A stretch of 64,000 nt of DNA from Acidomonas methanolica (GCF_004346035.1 NZ_SLZN01000008.1:1-64000); one strand, 5' to 3'. Positions 25,941-34,725 are shown, counted from the stretch's first letter. Made by a program: numbers and translations. Notes: generated by a model not told the origin, from the sequence alone.

Positions 25941-27376
25941 TCGAGCGGAATCACCTTGCCGGGGTTCAGCCGCCCGTCCGGGTCGAACGCGGCCTTGATG
26001 CGGCGCATCAGGGCGAGTTCCGCCCCGCCGCGCCAGCTTTCCATCATCTCCGTCTTGAGCTGTCCCACGCCGTGCTCGGCGGAGAACGAGCCGCCCAGCG
26101 CATGGACGACGTCATGGATCGCGTCCGTCATCGCCTCGCCCTCGCGGAGGAAGGCCGCCGGGTCCATCCCCTCCGGCTGGACGAGGTTGAAATGGATGTT
26201 GCCGTCCCCGACATGGCCGAAGGGGCAGACGCGCACGCCCGGCAGCAGCGCGCGGCACGCGGCGGTGGCGCGGTCGATCAACTCGGGCACGGACGGGACC
26301 GGCACGGAAATATCGTGCTTGATCGACGCGCCCGCGAGGCGTTGCGCTTCGGACTGCTCCTCGCGCAGCTTCCAGAGTGCTGCTTTCCGGGCCTCGGAGT
26401 CGCCAAGCACGGCGTCCGTGACGATGTCGCCTTCCAGCGCCGCCTCAAGAACCGATTCCATCGTCTCGCGCAGGGTCGTTTCCTGTCCCGCCAGCTCCAC
26501 CAGCACATAGGCATCCGCCGGTTCGGCAAGCGGAAAGGTCAGCCCGTCCAGATGGGCGAGGGCGACCTCCATCGCGGCGCCCGCGATGAACTCGAACGCC
26601 TCCAGCACATCGCCCGCCCGGGACTGGAAGAGATCGAAGAGGCGGATGACGGCGGCGGCGTCGGGCAGGGCGCAGAACGCCACCTCGCGCCGGGAGAGCG
26701 CCGGGCGCAGCCGCAGGCGGGCGCGGGTGATGAAGGCCAGCGTGCCTTCCGACCCGACGAGCAACTGGCGCAGCGCATAGCCGGTATTGTCCTTGCGCAG
26801 CGAGCGCAGCAGGTCCAGCCGCGTGCCGTCCACCAGCACCGCCTCCAGCCCCGCCACCAGTTCGCGCGCCGAGCCGTAGCGCAGCGCCTTGCTGCCGCCC
26901 GCGTTGGTGGCGACGATCCCGCCGATCTGCGCCGATCCTTCCGAGGCGATGGAGAGCGGGAGCACCATCCCCGCCGCCGCCGCCGCGTCCTGCGCCGCCG
27001 CCAGCGTCACTCCGGCCTCGGCCAGCAGCGTGCCGTCCGTGCGATCCACCGGCGCGACGGCGCGCATCCGTTCGAGCGAGACGATCATCTCCGGCGCGCT
27101 CTGCCGCCCGGCGGGAAGGGGCGTCGCCCCGCCGCAGAGGCCGGTATTGCCGCCTTGCGGCACGAGGTCGATCCGTTCGGGGTGCCGCGCGATGTGGCGG
27201 AGCGCCGCGCAAAGCTCCTCCGTCGAGGCCGGACGCAGCACCGCGAGCGCCGGACCCTCGAACAGGCTGCGCCAGTCCCGCGTATAGGGGGCGATGGCGT
27301 CGGACTCTGTCAGAAGGCCCTTGGGGCCGAGGAGGTCGGCGAGGCGGGAGAGGAGATGGGCTCGGGATTCGGTCAC
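25937..27376 (-). CDS. FAD-binding oxidoreductase, GlcD / D-2-hydroxyacid dehydrogenase type
   Basis: 479 residues. The FAD-linked dehydrogenase of 2-hydroxyacids may act on D-lactate, glycolate or D-2-hydroxyglutarate; the substrate cannot be decided by eye. The PCMH-type FAD domain reads VPQGGNTGLCGGATPLP near residue 74, IGGIVATNAGGSKALRYGSARELVAGLEAVL near 150-180, and GSEGTLAFITRARLRL near 213. The C-terminal domain has CPFGHVGDGNIHFNL near 385, SFSAEHGVGQLKTEMM, and the family ending FDPDGRLNPGKVIP. GTG start. It is coupled by overlap to lptF, although no functional link is evident. Confidence 0.88.
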   Translation of the reverse strand: MTESRAHLLSRLADLLGPKGLLTESDAIAPYTRDWRSLFEGPALAVLRPASTEELCAALRHIARHPERIDLVPQGGNTGLCGGATPLPAGRQSAPEMIVSLERMRAVAPVDRTDGTLLAEAGVTLAAAQDAAAAAGMVLPLSIASEGSAQIGGIVATNAGGSKALRYGSARELVAGLEAVLVDGTRLDLLRSLRKDNTGYALRQLLVGSEGTLAFITRARLRLRPALSRREVAFCALPDAAAVIRLFDLFQSRAGDVLEAFEFIAGAAMEVALAHLDGLTFPLAEPADAYVLVELAGQETTLRETMESVLEAALEGDIVTDAVLGDSEARKAALWKLREEQSEAQRLAGASIKHDISVPVPSVPELIDRATAACRALLPGVRVCPFGHVGDGNIHFNLVQPEGMDPAAFLREGEAMTDAIHDVVHALGGSFSAEHGVGQLKTEMMESWRGGAELALMRRIKAAFDPDGRLNPGKVIPLD

Positions 27377-27402
27377 GGGAGGGTTCTTTGTCCGGTAAGG
27401 CG

Positions 27403-27936
27403 TCAGTGCAGATAGATCGATTTGTCGACGGGCGGCGCGTCGAGAAGGGTATGGACGAATTGCGTGCCCGCGATGCCTAGCAGCAGCCCGACCAGACAGG
27501 CCAGCCAGATCACGCTCATGCGCAGCGGCCGGTTCATGGCGCGCGCATTGGCGAGCTGGGTCTGTATTTCCGCGCGGGCGGCCTGCGTCAGATGCAGTTC
27601 GGTGCGCAGTTGCTCCACGCGTGCCCGGGAGGTGCGCAGGTCCAGATCGAGGCGGCGGAGATCCTCGGTCAGCGTCAGGATACGCTGTCGGCTGTCCTGA
27701 GTCTCGCGCGCCGTCGCACCGGAGGCGGCGCGCGTGCGGGTGGCGCGCGCGCGGGGCGGGTTGGGCGCGATGGCGACGAAGAGATTCTTCAGCGCGCCCG
27801 CCGTCACGGCGTTACGGCGCGCGCGGTTGCGTACGGCTTCCAGCGCGTTCACCGCCTGGCCTGCCTGCTCGTCGAGGACGAGGGCGAGGATGTCCGAGAG
27901 GATCTTCAGTTCCTTCGGGTCGATATTGTCGCTCAT
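27403..27936 (-). CDS. Hypothetical protein with coiled coil and one C-terminal membrane helix
   Basis: 177 residues, no family recognised. Residues 1-50 form a helical N-terminus (DPKELKILSDILALVLDEQAG). About 60-80 are basic and Ala-rich. About 80-130 are strongly coiled-coil-like (DLRRLDLDLRTSRARVEQLRTEL). A single membrane helix follows near 142-162 (VIWLACLVGLLLGIAGTQFV), with a short periplasmic tail. It lies 26 bases ahead of the FAD oxidase and 12 bases after tsaC on the same strand, so it is probably in their operon. Possibly a membrane-tethered scaffold (inference). Confidence 0.75.
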   Translation of the reverse strand: MSDNIDPKELKILSDILALVLDEQAGQAVNALEAVRNRARRNAVTAGALKNLFVAIAPNPPRARATRTRAASGATARETQDSRQRILTLTEDLRRLDLDLRTSRARVEQLRTELHLTQAARAEIQTQLANARAMNRPLRMSVIWLACLVGLLLGIAGTQFVHTLLDAPPVDKSIYLH

Positions 27937-27948
27937 GACAGCCGGGCT

Positions 27949-28965
27949 TCAGCCGATCGAGGCCAGATCGTCGTCATCGGCGTCGTCGGGCAGGGAGACG
28001 GGGCGCGGGGCGGCGGCGCGGCGCAGCCGGTCGAGAATGGCGAGGCCCAGCCCGTGGCGCGGCATGGTCATGGCGGCGATGCCGCGCAACCCGCGCCTGC
28101 GCCCCTCGCTGTCGAGGAAACGCAGACCGGCGAAGAGGCGGGCAGCGGCCTCTTCCAGATCGCCGCGATCGCTGAGACTCCAGGTGAGTCCGGCGCCGGG
28201 CAGGGGCGGCCCGAACGCCAGCAGGGCCTCGTCAGGGTGCACCGCCGCCGCGTTGAGCCGCACCGGCAGGTCCGGCGCGTAATGGGAGGCCATCAGCCCC
28301 GGCGAGATGGGACGTTTGCTGCCGTGGTCGTCCGCGTGACGCACGGGGCCGCAGACGGCGGTGAGCTGCTCGAGCGTCACCCCGCCGGGACGCAGAAGGA
28401 TCGGCGCGCCGCGGCTGAGATCGAGCACGGTGCTCTCCACCCCGACGGGGCAGGGGCCGGAATCCAGCACCGCGTCGATCCTGCCGCCCAGCCCTCGCAG
28501 GACGTGGAAGGCGTCGGAGGGGCTGACGCTGCCGGACGGGTTGGCGGAGGGCGCGGCGACGGGGATGTCGAGCTGGGACAGCATCGCCTGCACCGTCTCC
28601 CCGCGCGGCACGCGCAGGGCGAGGGTGGGCAGCCCGGCGGCGGCGAGATCGCAGACCGTCGCGTCGGCCCGCCGCGGCAGGACGAGCGTCAGCGGGCCGG
28701 GCCAGAACGCCTGGGCGAGGAGGCGGGCCAGCGCGTTTTCCTCCCCCTGGCGGAACGCGGCCTCGGCGCTGGCGACGTGGTTGATGAGCGGATTGAAGCG
28801 CGGCCGGTTCTTGGCGGCGTAGATTCGCGCCACCGCCGCGTCGGAGGTCGCGTCCGCGCCCAGCCCGTAGACCGTTTCCGTCCCGAAGGCGACAAGATGC
28901 CCCGTGCGCAGCAGCGTGGCGGCGCGGGCGATGCCGGCCGCGTCGGCCTTGAGGAGTTCGGTCAT
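27949..28965 (-). CDS. tsaC: Threonylcarbamoyl-AMP synthase (Sua5/YrdC family)
   Basis: 338 residues, the long Sua5 type. It makes threonylcarbamoyl-AMP from Thr, bicarbonate and ATP for the t6A37 modification of ANN-decoding tRNAs. The YrdC domain (about 10-200) shows GTETVYGLGADATSDAAVARIYAAKNRPRFNPLINHV and PSANPSGSVSPSDA. A C-terminal Sua5 domain follows (ILLRPGGVTLEQL, SPGLMASHYAPDLPVRL). ATG 28965 overlaps the cysQ stop (ATGA), which settles the start against a longer frame to 29115. Proteins of this length are often named Sua5 or YwlC. Confidence 0.93.
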   Translation of the reverse strand: MTELLKADAAGIARAATLLRTGHLVAFGTETVYGLGADATSDAAVARIYAAKNRPRFNPLINHVASAEAAFRQGEENALARLLAQAFWPGPLTLVLPRRADATVCDLAAAGLPTLALRVPRGETVQAMLSQLDIPVAAPSANPSGSVSPSDAFHVLRGLGGRIDAVLDSGPCPVGVESTVLDLSRGAPILLRPGGVTLEQLTAVCGPVRHADDHGSKRPISPGLMASHYAPDLPVRLNAAAVHPDEALLAFGPPLPGAGLTWSLSDRGDLEEAAARLFAGLRFLDSEGRRRGLRGIAAMTMPRHGLGLAILDRLRRAAAPRPVSLPDDADDDDLASIG

Positions 28966-29783
28966 GGCGCGCGCGCCTCCTCCGCCAGCAGGCCCCGGCA
29001 CTGGAACGGTGGATTGAGCCAGCCCGGCTTGCCGTAGCGCAGCGGCGCGCCGTGCTCGTCCAGCACGGCCCCTCCCGCAGCCTCGACGACGGCCTGGGGG
29101 GCGGCGGTGTCCCATTCCATGGTCGGGCCGAGGCGGGGATAGAAATCGGCCGCACCCTCCGCCACGCGCACGAATTTCGCCGCCGAGCCGATATTGCCCA
29201 CCGAGGCGACGACGCGCCCGGCGAGCCAGGCCTTGAGGCGCGGATCGTCGGAATAATGGCGCGAGGCGAGAACGCGGAGCCCCTCCGGCCCGGGCGAGAC
29301 GGCGTGGATGGGGCGCGTGCCCTCGCGATCGGTCAGGCTCGCCCCGACTCCTGCCAGCCCCGCGTAGATCTGCCCGTAGGCCGGGAGCGCGACCGCCCCC
29401 AGCACCGCGCGGCCATGGCGGACGAGGCCGATATTCACGGTGAAATCGTCCCGTCCGGCGACGAATTCCCGCGTGCCGTCCAGAGGATCGACGAGCCAGT
29501 AGACGGGGCCGGGTTCCGTCGTGACCCCGGCGGCGACCTCCTCCTCGCCGATGGCGGGGATGTGCGGCGTGGCGGCGCGGAGGCCGGACAGGATGTGACG
29601 CTCGGCGGCATGATCGGCTTCCGTCACCGGGGAGCGGTCTGATTTGGTCTCGGTGGCGAAGCCGCGCGCGCGAATGTCACGGATCAGCTCCGCCGCCTCT
29701 CCCGCGAGGCGGGTGGCGAGCGCGAGGAGAGCCGTGTCGGCGACGGTCTCGGACAGTGCGGCGGGAGGAACGGTCTTGATCAT
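28962..29783 (-). CDS. cysQ: 3'(2'),5'-bisphosphate nucleotidase CysQ
   Basis: 273 residues from MIKTVPPAAL; an ATG 12 codons earlier (29819) is possible but has no ribosome site. The inositol-monophosphatase-fold enzyme hydrolyses PAP to AMP, relieving product inhibition in sulfate assimilation and sulfotransfer. Metal-site motifs: SPVTEADHAAERHI, IGEEE, VDPLDGTREFVAGRDDFTVNIGL, and MEWDTAAPQAVVEAAGG near the C-terminus. A sulfotransferase, which would generate PAP, is encoded elsewhere in this window (10068-11147). A possible 14-codon leader ORF ends ten bases ahead and could couple its translation. Confidence 0.92.
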   Translation of the reverse strand: MIKTVPPAALSETVADTALLALATRLAGEAAELIRDIRARGFATETKSDRSPVTEADHAAERHILSGLRAATPHIPAIGEEEVAAGVTTEPGPVYWLVDPLDGTREFVAGRDDFTVNIGLVRHGRAVLGAVALPAYGQIYAGLAGVGASLTDREGTRPIHAVSPGPEGLRVLASRHYSDDPRLKAWLAGRVVASVGNIGSAAKFVRVAEGAADFYPRLGPTMEWDTAAPQAVVEAAGGAVLDEHGAPLRYGKPGWLNPPFQCRGLLAEEARAP

Positions 29784-29793
29784 GCCACACGGC

Positions 29794-29838
29794 TTACCGC
29801 AACTTCCGCGCAACGTCATGACGTTTATCGCATCGCAT
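29794..29838 (-). CDS. Possible 14-residue leader ORF upstream of cysQ
   Basis: ATG 29838 is preceded by AAGGAG at a six-base spacing, the best ribosome site in this gap. It encodes MRCDKRHDVARKLR and a TAA ten bases before the cysQ ATG, which itself lacks a clear site. The arrangement suggests termination-reinitiation coupling. It could instead be a chance ORF. Confidence 0.35.
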   Translation of the reverse strand: MRCDKRHDVARKLR

Positions 29839-29850
29839 TGCCGGCTCCTT

Positions 29851-29889
29851 ATCCCGTGCCGGGCGCACGGCCCGGTCCGAAGACGGGAT
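29851..29889 (-). terminator. Nested hairpin between tauE and cysQ
   Basis: An outer stem, ATCCCGT/ACGGGAT, encloses CCGGGC/GCCCGG. It lies 11 bases after the stop of the TauE/SafE gene on the minus strand. No U-run follows, so it could be a terminator of the permease gene or a structured leader of cysQ mRNA. Confidence 0.35.
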
Positions 29890-29900
29890 CACCGGACCGG

Positions 29901-30686
29901 TCAGACCATCCGGGCGCCGACGATCAGCAGGACCGTGGCGAGAATGCCGCGCTGAACGCGGTCGCTCACCGTATTGACGCAGGCACTGCCGAGCAGGATG
30001 CCGGGAATCGATCCGCAGAGCAGGGATATCAGCATGGGCAGGCGCACGTCGCCCATCACCCAGTGTCCGGCGCCCGCGATCAGGGTGAGCGGCACGGCAT
30101 GGGCGATATCCGATCCCACGATGCGCGCGGTGGAGAAGGACGGGTACAGCAGCATCAGGGCCGTGACGCCGATGGCGCCGGCGCCGACCGAGGAGATCGT
30201 GACCATCACGCCGAGGCACGCGCCCAGCGCGATCGTGAGCGGCCGGACCATCCGGGGCGGGATGGACGCGCCCCGGCCGAGCGACCATTTTTGCAGCCAG
30301 GGGCGGAAGAGCACGCTGGGGACAGTCAGCAGCAGCGCGACGCCCAGCGCGACGCGCACGATATCCGAGGTGTCATGGGAGGGGCTGCCGAGCCGATGCA
30401 GCCACCAGAGCGTCAGGAGCGTGGCGGGCACGCTGCCCGCCGCCAGCGCGCCGACGGCCGGCCAGTCGATGACGCCGCGCTTGCCATGGGCCAGGGTGCC
30501 GACGCTCTTGGTGATGGCGGCGTAGAGCAGGTCCGTGCCCACGGCGGCCTGTGGATGGACGCCGAAGACCAGGATGAGCAGCGGAGTCATCAGCGATCCG
30601 CCGCCGACCCCGGTCATGCCGACGAGAAACCCGATGACGAGGCCGGACAGGACATAGAGCGGTTGAATGGCGGTCAGGACAAACAT
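29901..30686 (-). CDS. TauE/SafE-family permease (probable sulfite/anion exporter)
   Basis: 261 residues with about eight hydrophobic segments. The family repeat signature appears near the start (GLVIGFLVGMTGVGGGSLMTPLLILVFGVHPQAAVGTDLLYAAITKSVGT) and again in the second half (ITISSVGAGAIGVTALMLLYPSFSTARIVGSDIAHAVPLTLIAG). TauE/SafE members export sulfite, sulfoacetate or other small anions across the inner membrane. Placement next to cysQ, which processes the PAP left by sulfate reduction, makes a sulfur role plausible (inference). The promoter probably lies in the AT-rich gap 30687-30930. Confidence 0.87.
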   Translation of the reverse strand: MFVLTAIQPLYVLSGLVIGFLVGMTGVGGGSLMTPLLILVFGVHPQAAVGTDLLYAAITKSVGTLAHGKRGVIDWPAVGALAAGSVPATLLTLWWLHRLGSPSHDTSDIVRVALGVALLLTVPSVLFRPWLQKWSLGRGASIPPRMVRPLTIALGACLGVMVTISSVGAGAIGVTALMLLYPSFSTARIVGSDIAHAVPLTLIAGAGHWVMGDVRLPMLISLLCGSIPGILLGSACVNTVSDRVQRGILATVLLIVGARMV

Positions 30687-30872
30687 GATGGCCTCGCGGG
30701 GGAAAGCCGATCGATCCTACGCCATGAGTTCGGGGAGGTCAATAAACAACAACGTAACATGTGTAATAATGAAATAACAACCATGTCAAATCGTTATATG
30801 GCGGGCCGCGGAGATTCCGGTCCGCGGGCGCTTCTTGCGCCGCGCTCCTTGTTTTCCGTACCGTGACAGTCG

Positions 30873-30912
30873 ATAAACAGGCGATATCGTCATAAACAGA
30901 CGTGATCGTCTG
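30873..30912 (+). promoter_or_regulatory. Tandem 19-base direct repeat and palindrome ahead of pepA
   Basis: ATAAACAGGCGATATCGTC (30873-30891) is followed immediately by ATAAACAGACGTGATCGTC (30892-30910), a 16/19 match. The second copy and two more bases contain CAGACGTGATCGTCTG, a perfect inverted repeat (30897-30912). It lies 18 bases before the pepA start, so it is in the leader or core promoter. Likely a protein-binding site; PepA of other bacteria can bind DNA, so self-control is conceivable (inference). Confidence 0.45.
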
Positions 30913-30930
30913 AAGAAAGTCCGCTCTCCC

Positions 30931-32433
30931 ATGCTCGATGTCCAGATCAGACCGCGTCTTTCCCTTGAGGCCGAAGGCGGCGAGGCGCCCCTTTCACTCG
31001 CCTTGTTCGTGGGGCGCGGCTTCGAGAACGGCGAACCTTTGTTCGAGGCGCTCGACCGGCTTTCGGCCGGCGCGGTGCGCCGGGCGGTGATCCTGACCGG
31101 CTTCGAGGGAGATGCGGAGCAAAGCTGCGTGCTGCTGGCCCCCACGCCGTTCATCGAGCGTCTGGTGCTGATCGGATGCGGAGGCGCGGACGCGCCGGAA
31201 GCCGTGGCGCTGGAGGCCGCCGGGGCACTGGCGGCGCGGCTGCTCCGCAAGGCGGGCGAGGCGCATTTCCTGTTCGCCGCGGAGTTCGAAGGGCACGCCG
31301 CGCATGCGGCCTATGGCGCGGTGCTGGGGCAATACGCCTTCACCCCGTATCGCACGCAGAAACCCGCCGGGTCCACGCCGCTGCTGGCGATGGTGACGTT
31401 GCATGTGAACGACAAGAAGGCGGTGGAGGCGGACTGGACGGGGCTGGAAGCCGTCGCGCGCGGCGTGATGCGGACACGCGACCTCGTTTCCGAGCCGCCG
31501 AACGTGCTGACCCCGCCGGAATTCGCGCGACGCATTGAGGCGCTGCGCGATCTGGGGGTGGAGATCGAGAGTTTCGACGAGTCCGCGCTTCAGGACCTGG
31601 GTTTCGGCGCGATGCTCGGGGTGGCGCAGGGTAGCGAGGCGGGCGCGCGCCTCGTCGTGATGCGCTGGCGCGGCGGACGCGGCGACGGGGACGAGGCGCC
31701 GGCGGTGTTCGTCGGCAAGGGTGTCACTTTCGATTCCGGCGGGATTTCCATCAAGCCCGCGGGCGGCATGGAGGAGATGAAGACCGACATGGCGGGTGCC
31801 GCGGTGGTCGTGGGGCTGATGGAGACACTGGCCCGGCGCGGGGCGAAGGCGCATGTGGTCGGGCTCGTCGGTCTGGTCGAGAACATGCTCTCGGGCGGCG
31901 CGCAGCGGCCGGGCGACGTGGTGCGCTCCTATTCCGGCCAGACCATCGAGGTGCTGAACACCGATGCGGAGGGGCGGCTCGTGCTGGCGGACGTGCTGGC
32001 CTATGCCCGCGCGCGCTTCTCGCCCGCCTTCATGGTCGATCTCGCGACGCTGACCGGCGCGATCGTGGTCAGTCTCGGTCACGTGCGCGCGGGGTTGTTC
32101 AGCAATGACGACGCGCTCGCGGGGGAGATCTTCGCGCGGGGCGAGGCGGTGGGCGAGCCGGTCTGGCGGATGCCCATGGGCAAGCCCTACGACAAGCTCC
32201 TGCGTTCGGATATCGCGGATATGAAGAATATCGGCGGCCGGCCCGGCGGCTCGATCACGGCGGCGCAGTTCCTTGCCCGGTTCGTCGGCGAAACGCCCTG
32301 GGCGCATCTGGATATCGCAGGCGTCGCCTGGCGCGGCGACGCCGGACCGATCGGCCCCAAGGGGGCGACGGGGTTCGGCGTGCGTCTGCTCGACGCGCTG
32401 GTGCGCGAGCATGTGGAAGGGCGGGGGGCCTGA
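30931..32433 (+). CDS. pepA: Leucyl aminopeptidase (M17) PepA
   Basis: 500 residues, full length. The cytosolic dinuclear metal-dependent aminopeptidase is hexameric in the family. The catalytic domain shows VFVGKGVTFDSGGISIKPAGGMEEMKTDMAGAA near 262-294 (metal-binding Lys and Asp), then the M17 signature NTDAEGRLVLADVLAYAR near 346-363, and WRMPMGKPYDKLLRSDIADMKN. The N-terminal domain (about 1-160) is less conserved, as usual. It is adjacent to holC, the common pepA-holC pairing. A tandem repeat lies in the promoter. Confidence 0.95.
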   Translation: MLDVQIRPRLSLEAEGGEAPLSLALFVGRGFENGEPLFEALDRLSAGAVRRAVILTGFEGDAEQSCVLLAPTPFIERLVLIGCGGADAPEAVALEAAGALAARLLRKAGEAHFLFAAEFEGHAAHAAYGAVLGQYAFTPYRTQKPAGSTPLLAMVTLHVNDKKAVEADWTGLEAVARGVMRTRDLVSEPPNVLTPPEFARRIEALRDLGVEIESFDESALQDLGFGAMLGVAQGSEAGARLVVMRWRGGRGDGDEAPAVFVGKGVTFDSGGISIKPAGGMEEMKTDMAGAAVVVGLMETLARRGAKAHVVGLVGLVENMLSGGAQRPGDVVRSYSGQTIEVLNTDAEGRLVLADVLAYARARFSPAFMVDLATLTGAIVVSLGHVRAGLFSNDDALAGEIFARGEAVGEPVWRMPMGKPYDKLLRSDIADMKNIGGRPGGSITAAQFLARFVGETPWAHLDIAGVAWRGDAGPIGPKGATGFGVRLLDALVREHVEGRGA

Positions 32434-32437
32434 CCGT

Positions 32438-32899
32438 TTGAGCGAGATCGGCTTCTATCACCTCACGCGCAGCACGCTGGCGGAGGCGCTGCCCGCCCTG
32501 CTGGGCCGCACGCTCGACGCGGGGGAGCGGGCGGTCGTCCGCTGCCGGGACGGGGCGGAGGTCAAGACGCTGGATGACGCCCTGTGGCGCGCCAGGGAGC
32601 CGGTCTGGCTGCCGCATGGAAGCCGCGCCATGGGACACGGGCCGCGCCAGCCGATCTGGCTGACCGAGGGCGAGGACGTGCCGAACGGGGCGGCGTTCCT
32701 CTTCCTGCCGGATGGCGGGCCGGAGGCGGTCTGGGCGGCGGAGGCGCTGGGCGCGTTCCGCCGGGTGTTCGATCTGTTCGACGGCGGGGACGAAGCCGCC
32801 GTGGCGCGGGCGCGGGCGCGTTGGCGCGCGGCGAAGGCGGCGGGACACGGAATGGCCTATTGGCAGCAACAGCCGCGCGGCTGGAAACGGTCCGCATGA
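32438..32899 (+). CDS. holC: DNA polymerase III chi subunit, TTG start
   Basis: 153 residues. The chi subunit links the clamp loader to SSB at the replication fork. The family opening EIGFYHLTRSTLAEALPALLGRTLDAGERAVVRC is followed by VKTLDDALW and WLPHGS, and ends in FDLFDGGDEAAVARARARWRAAKAAGH. The start is TTG 32438, four bases after the pepA stop; no ATG or GTG gives the conserved N-terminus. A pepA-holC order is widespread in proteobacteria. Confidence 0.9.
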   Translation: MSEIGFYHLTRSTLAEALPALLGRTLDAGERAVVRCRDGAEVKTLDDALWRAREPVWLPHGSRAMGHGPRQPIWLTEGEDVPNGAAFLFLPDGGPEAVWAAEALGAFRRVFDLFDGGDEAAVARARARWRAAKAAGHGMAYWQQQPRGWKRSA

Positions 32900-32918
32900 G
32901 CGGGGGGCGGGAAGGGTC

Positions 32919-33743
32919 ATGACACCGGGGGAGATGGAGCAGGAAAGCCGGGAAGGGGCGGGGGATTCGCCGCCTCTTCCGCCAATCGCGAAGGTTGCGC
33001 CCGGGCCGGGAGGCGGCATGCCGTCGATGTGGACGATCATCGGCGCCTCGTTGCGCGATGCCTGGCGTCTGGCCGGGCAGGAAAAGGCGACCGTGGCGCT
33101 GTTGCTGACGCTGGAACTGCTTCTCGGCGGGGTGCCGCTTCTGGCCGGAAAGGGCGCGAAGGAGAGCGACCTGCCTTTCCTGACCGATATGCTGGCGCAA
33201 TTGCTGGCTCTGCCCTTCACGCTCCGCTTCTGCGCGGCGCTGCTGGGCATCGCGCGGGCGGACGCGCTGCCGCCTGCCGTCTGGGTGCGGCTGGCGGGGT
33301 GGGGGGCTTTCTGCGTCGTCCTGGGCATGCTGGAGAGCGTGGCCGCCTTGCCGGTACCGCTCCCGCGTCCGGTCACGGCGGCCATCGAACTGGGGGCGAT
33401 CTATTTCGCGCTGCGCCTGCTGCCGCTCTATCCCGCCATCATGAGCTGGCCCGACTGGCCGGGGATCGACCGTCTGTGGGCGGCTTCGCGGCGTTTCGTC
33501 ATGCCGCTGATCGGTTGCGCGGTCGCGGTCTACCTGCCCATTTTCCTCGTCATCATTCTCGTTCTCGCCGCGACGTCGGTGATCGGCCATGGCGGGGACG
33601 ATCCGGTTTTGACGACGGCGCGGCTGGAGCATCTCCTGGAGCCGCTTCTCCCCGTCATGACCGTGTTGACCGCGCTGCTGGCCACGGCGGCCACGCTGTT
33701 CGGCGCGGCGTTGAGGGTGCGGCTGTTCCGGCTGATCGCATGA
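32919..33743 (+). CDS. Hypothetical integral membrane protein
   Basis: 274 residues, start at ATG 32919 behind GGAAGGG. After about 45 soluble residues (acidic and Pro/Gly-rich), hydrophobic segments occur near 62-82, 95-115, 128-148, 155-175, 202-230 and 245-265. No motif known to me is present. It lies 19 bases after holC and may share its transcript. Possibly a DUF-type glycerophosphodiester or transport accessory protein, but this cannot be claimed from sequence. Confidence 0.7.
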   Translation: MTPGEMEQESREGAGDSPPLPPIAKVAPGPGGGMPSMWTIIGASLRDAWRLAGQEKATVALLLTLELLLGGVPLLAGKGAKESDLPFLTDMLAQLLALPFTLRFCAALLGIARADALPPAVWVRLAGWGAFCVVLGMLESVAALPVPLPRPVTAAIELGAIYFALRLLPLYPAIMSWPDWPGIDRLWAASRRFVMPLIGCAVAVYLPIFLVIILVLAATSVIGHGGDDPVLTTARLEHLLEPLLPVMTVLTALLATAATLFGAALRVRLFRLIA

Positions 33744-33806
33744 CGGGGCCGGGGCAGGAAAGGCCGTGAAGAAAAGGCCATGAAGATAAGATAGGGAGGG
33801 TGTGGA

Positions 33807-34658
33807 ATGCCGATGCGGAAGATCACGCTCAGGAATGGAACCGAACTGCCTGTCCTGGGCATGGGGACGTGGAATGTCGGCGACTGCACGGAACGCAGGG
33901 CGGAGGAGATCGCAAGCCTGCGGGCGGGAATCGAGGCCGGGCTGCGGGTGATCGACACGGCCGAGATGTATGGCGGCGGCCGCTCCGAAACGCTCGTCGG
34001 CGAGGCGATCGACGGCGTGCGCGAGGAGGTCTTCCTCGTCACCAAGGTGCTGCCGTCCAACGCCTCCTTCGAGGGGGTGCGGCGCGCCTGCCGGAACTCC
34101 CTGCAACGGCTGGGGACGGACTGGCTCGATCTCTACCTGCTCCACTGGCGCGGCGGCGTGCCTCTGGCCGAGACGGTGCGCGGGATGGAGAGCCTGCGGG
34201 CGGACGGCGTGATCCGCGACTGGGGTGTTTCGAATTTCGATGTCGATGACATGGAGGAGCTGGAGGAACTGGGCGGATTCTGCGCGGCGAACCAGATTCT
34301 CTACAATCTGGAATATCGCGGCGTGGAGTTCGACCTGCTGGACCGCGATCGCGTGGCGGGGGTGGTGAACATGGCCTATTCGCCGCTGGGTCAGGGCGGC
34401 GAATTGCTGCATCATCCGGTGCTCGACGGGATCGCGGCGCGGCATGAAACCTCGGCGGGAGCGGCGACGGCGGCGCAGATCGCGCTGGCGTGGGTGTTGC
34501 GGCGCGGCGATGTGCTGGCGATTCCCAAGGCGGGAACGATGTCCCATCTGCGCGAGAACCTGCTGGCGACCGAGCTGGAGCTGACGGAGTCCGATCTCGC
34601 CGCGCTGGACGGCGCCTTTCCGCCGCCCCGGCGCAAGACGCGTCTCGCTATGATCTGA
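33807..34658 (+). CDS. Aldo/keto reductase
   Basis: 283 residues, full-length AKR barrel. The cytosolic NAD(P)H-dependent enzyme reduces aldehydes and ketones. The catalytic tetrad is visible: Asp and Tyr in VIDTAEMYGGGRSE (about 50-63), Lys in FLVTKVLPSNASF (about 78), and His in DLYLLHWRGGVP (about 112). NAD(P)-binding residues sit in IPKAGTMSHLRENL near 238. AGGGAGGG lies ahead of the ATG. It is followed at 67 bases by the Hyf-like cluster on the same strand, with no obvious terminator between. Substrate unknown. Confidence 0.92.
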   Translation: MPMRKITLRNGTELPVLGMGTWNVGDCTERRAEEIASLRAGIEAGLRVIDTAEMYGGGRSETLVGEAIDGVREEVFLVTKVLPSNASFEGVRRACRNSLQRLGTDWLDLYLLHWRGGVPLAETVRGMESLRADGVIRDWGVSNFDVDDMEELEELGGFCAANQILYNLEYRGVEFDLLDRDRVAGVVNMAYSPLGQGGELLHHPVLDGIAARHETSAGAATAAQIALAWVLRRGDVLAIPKAGTMSHLRENLLATELELTESDLAALDGAFPPPRRKTRLAMI

Positions 34659-34725
34659 GCATCAACGGGTCCGGCGCGGGCACGCGGCGCGTCGCGGCCA
34701 GACGAACCGGCATAAGGGGCATATC

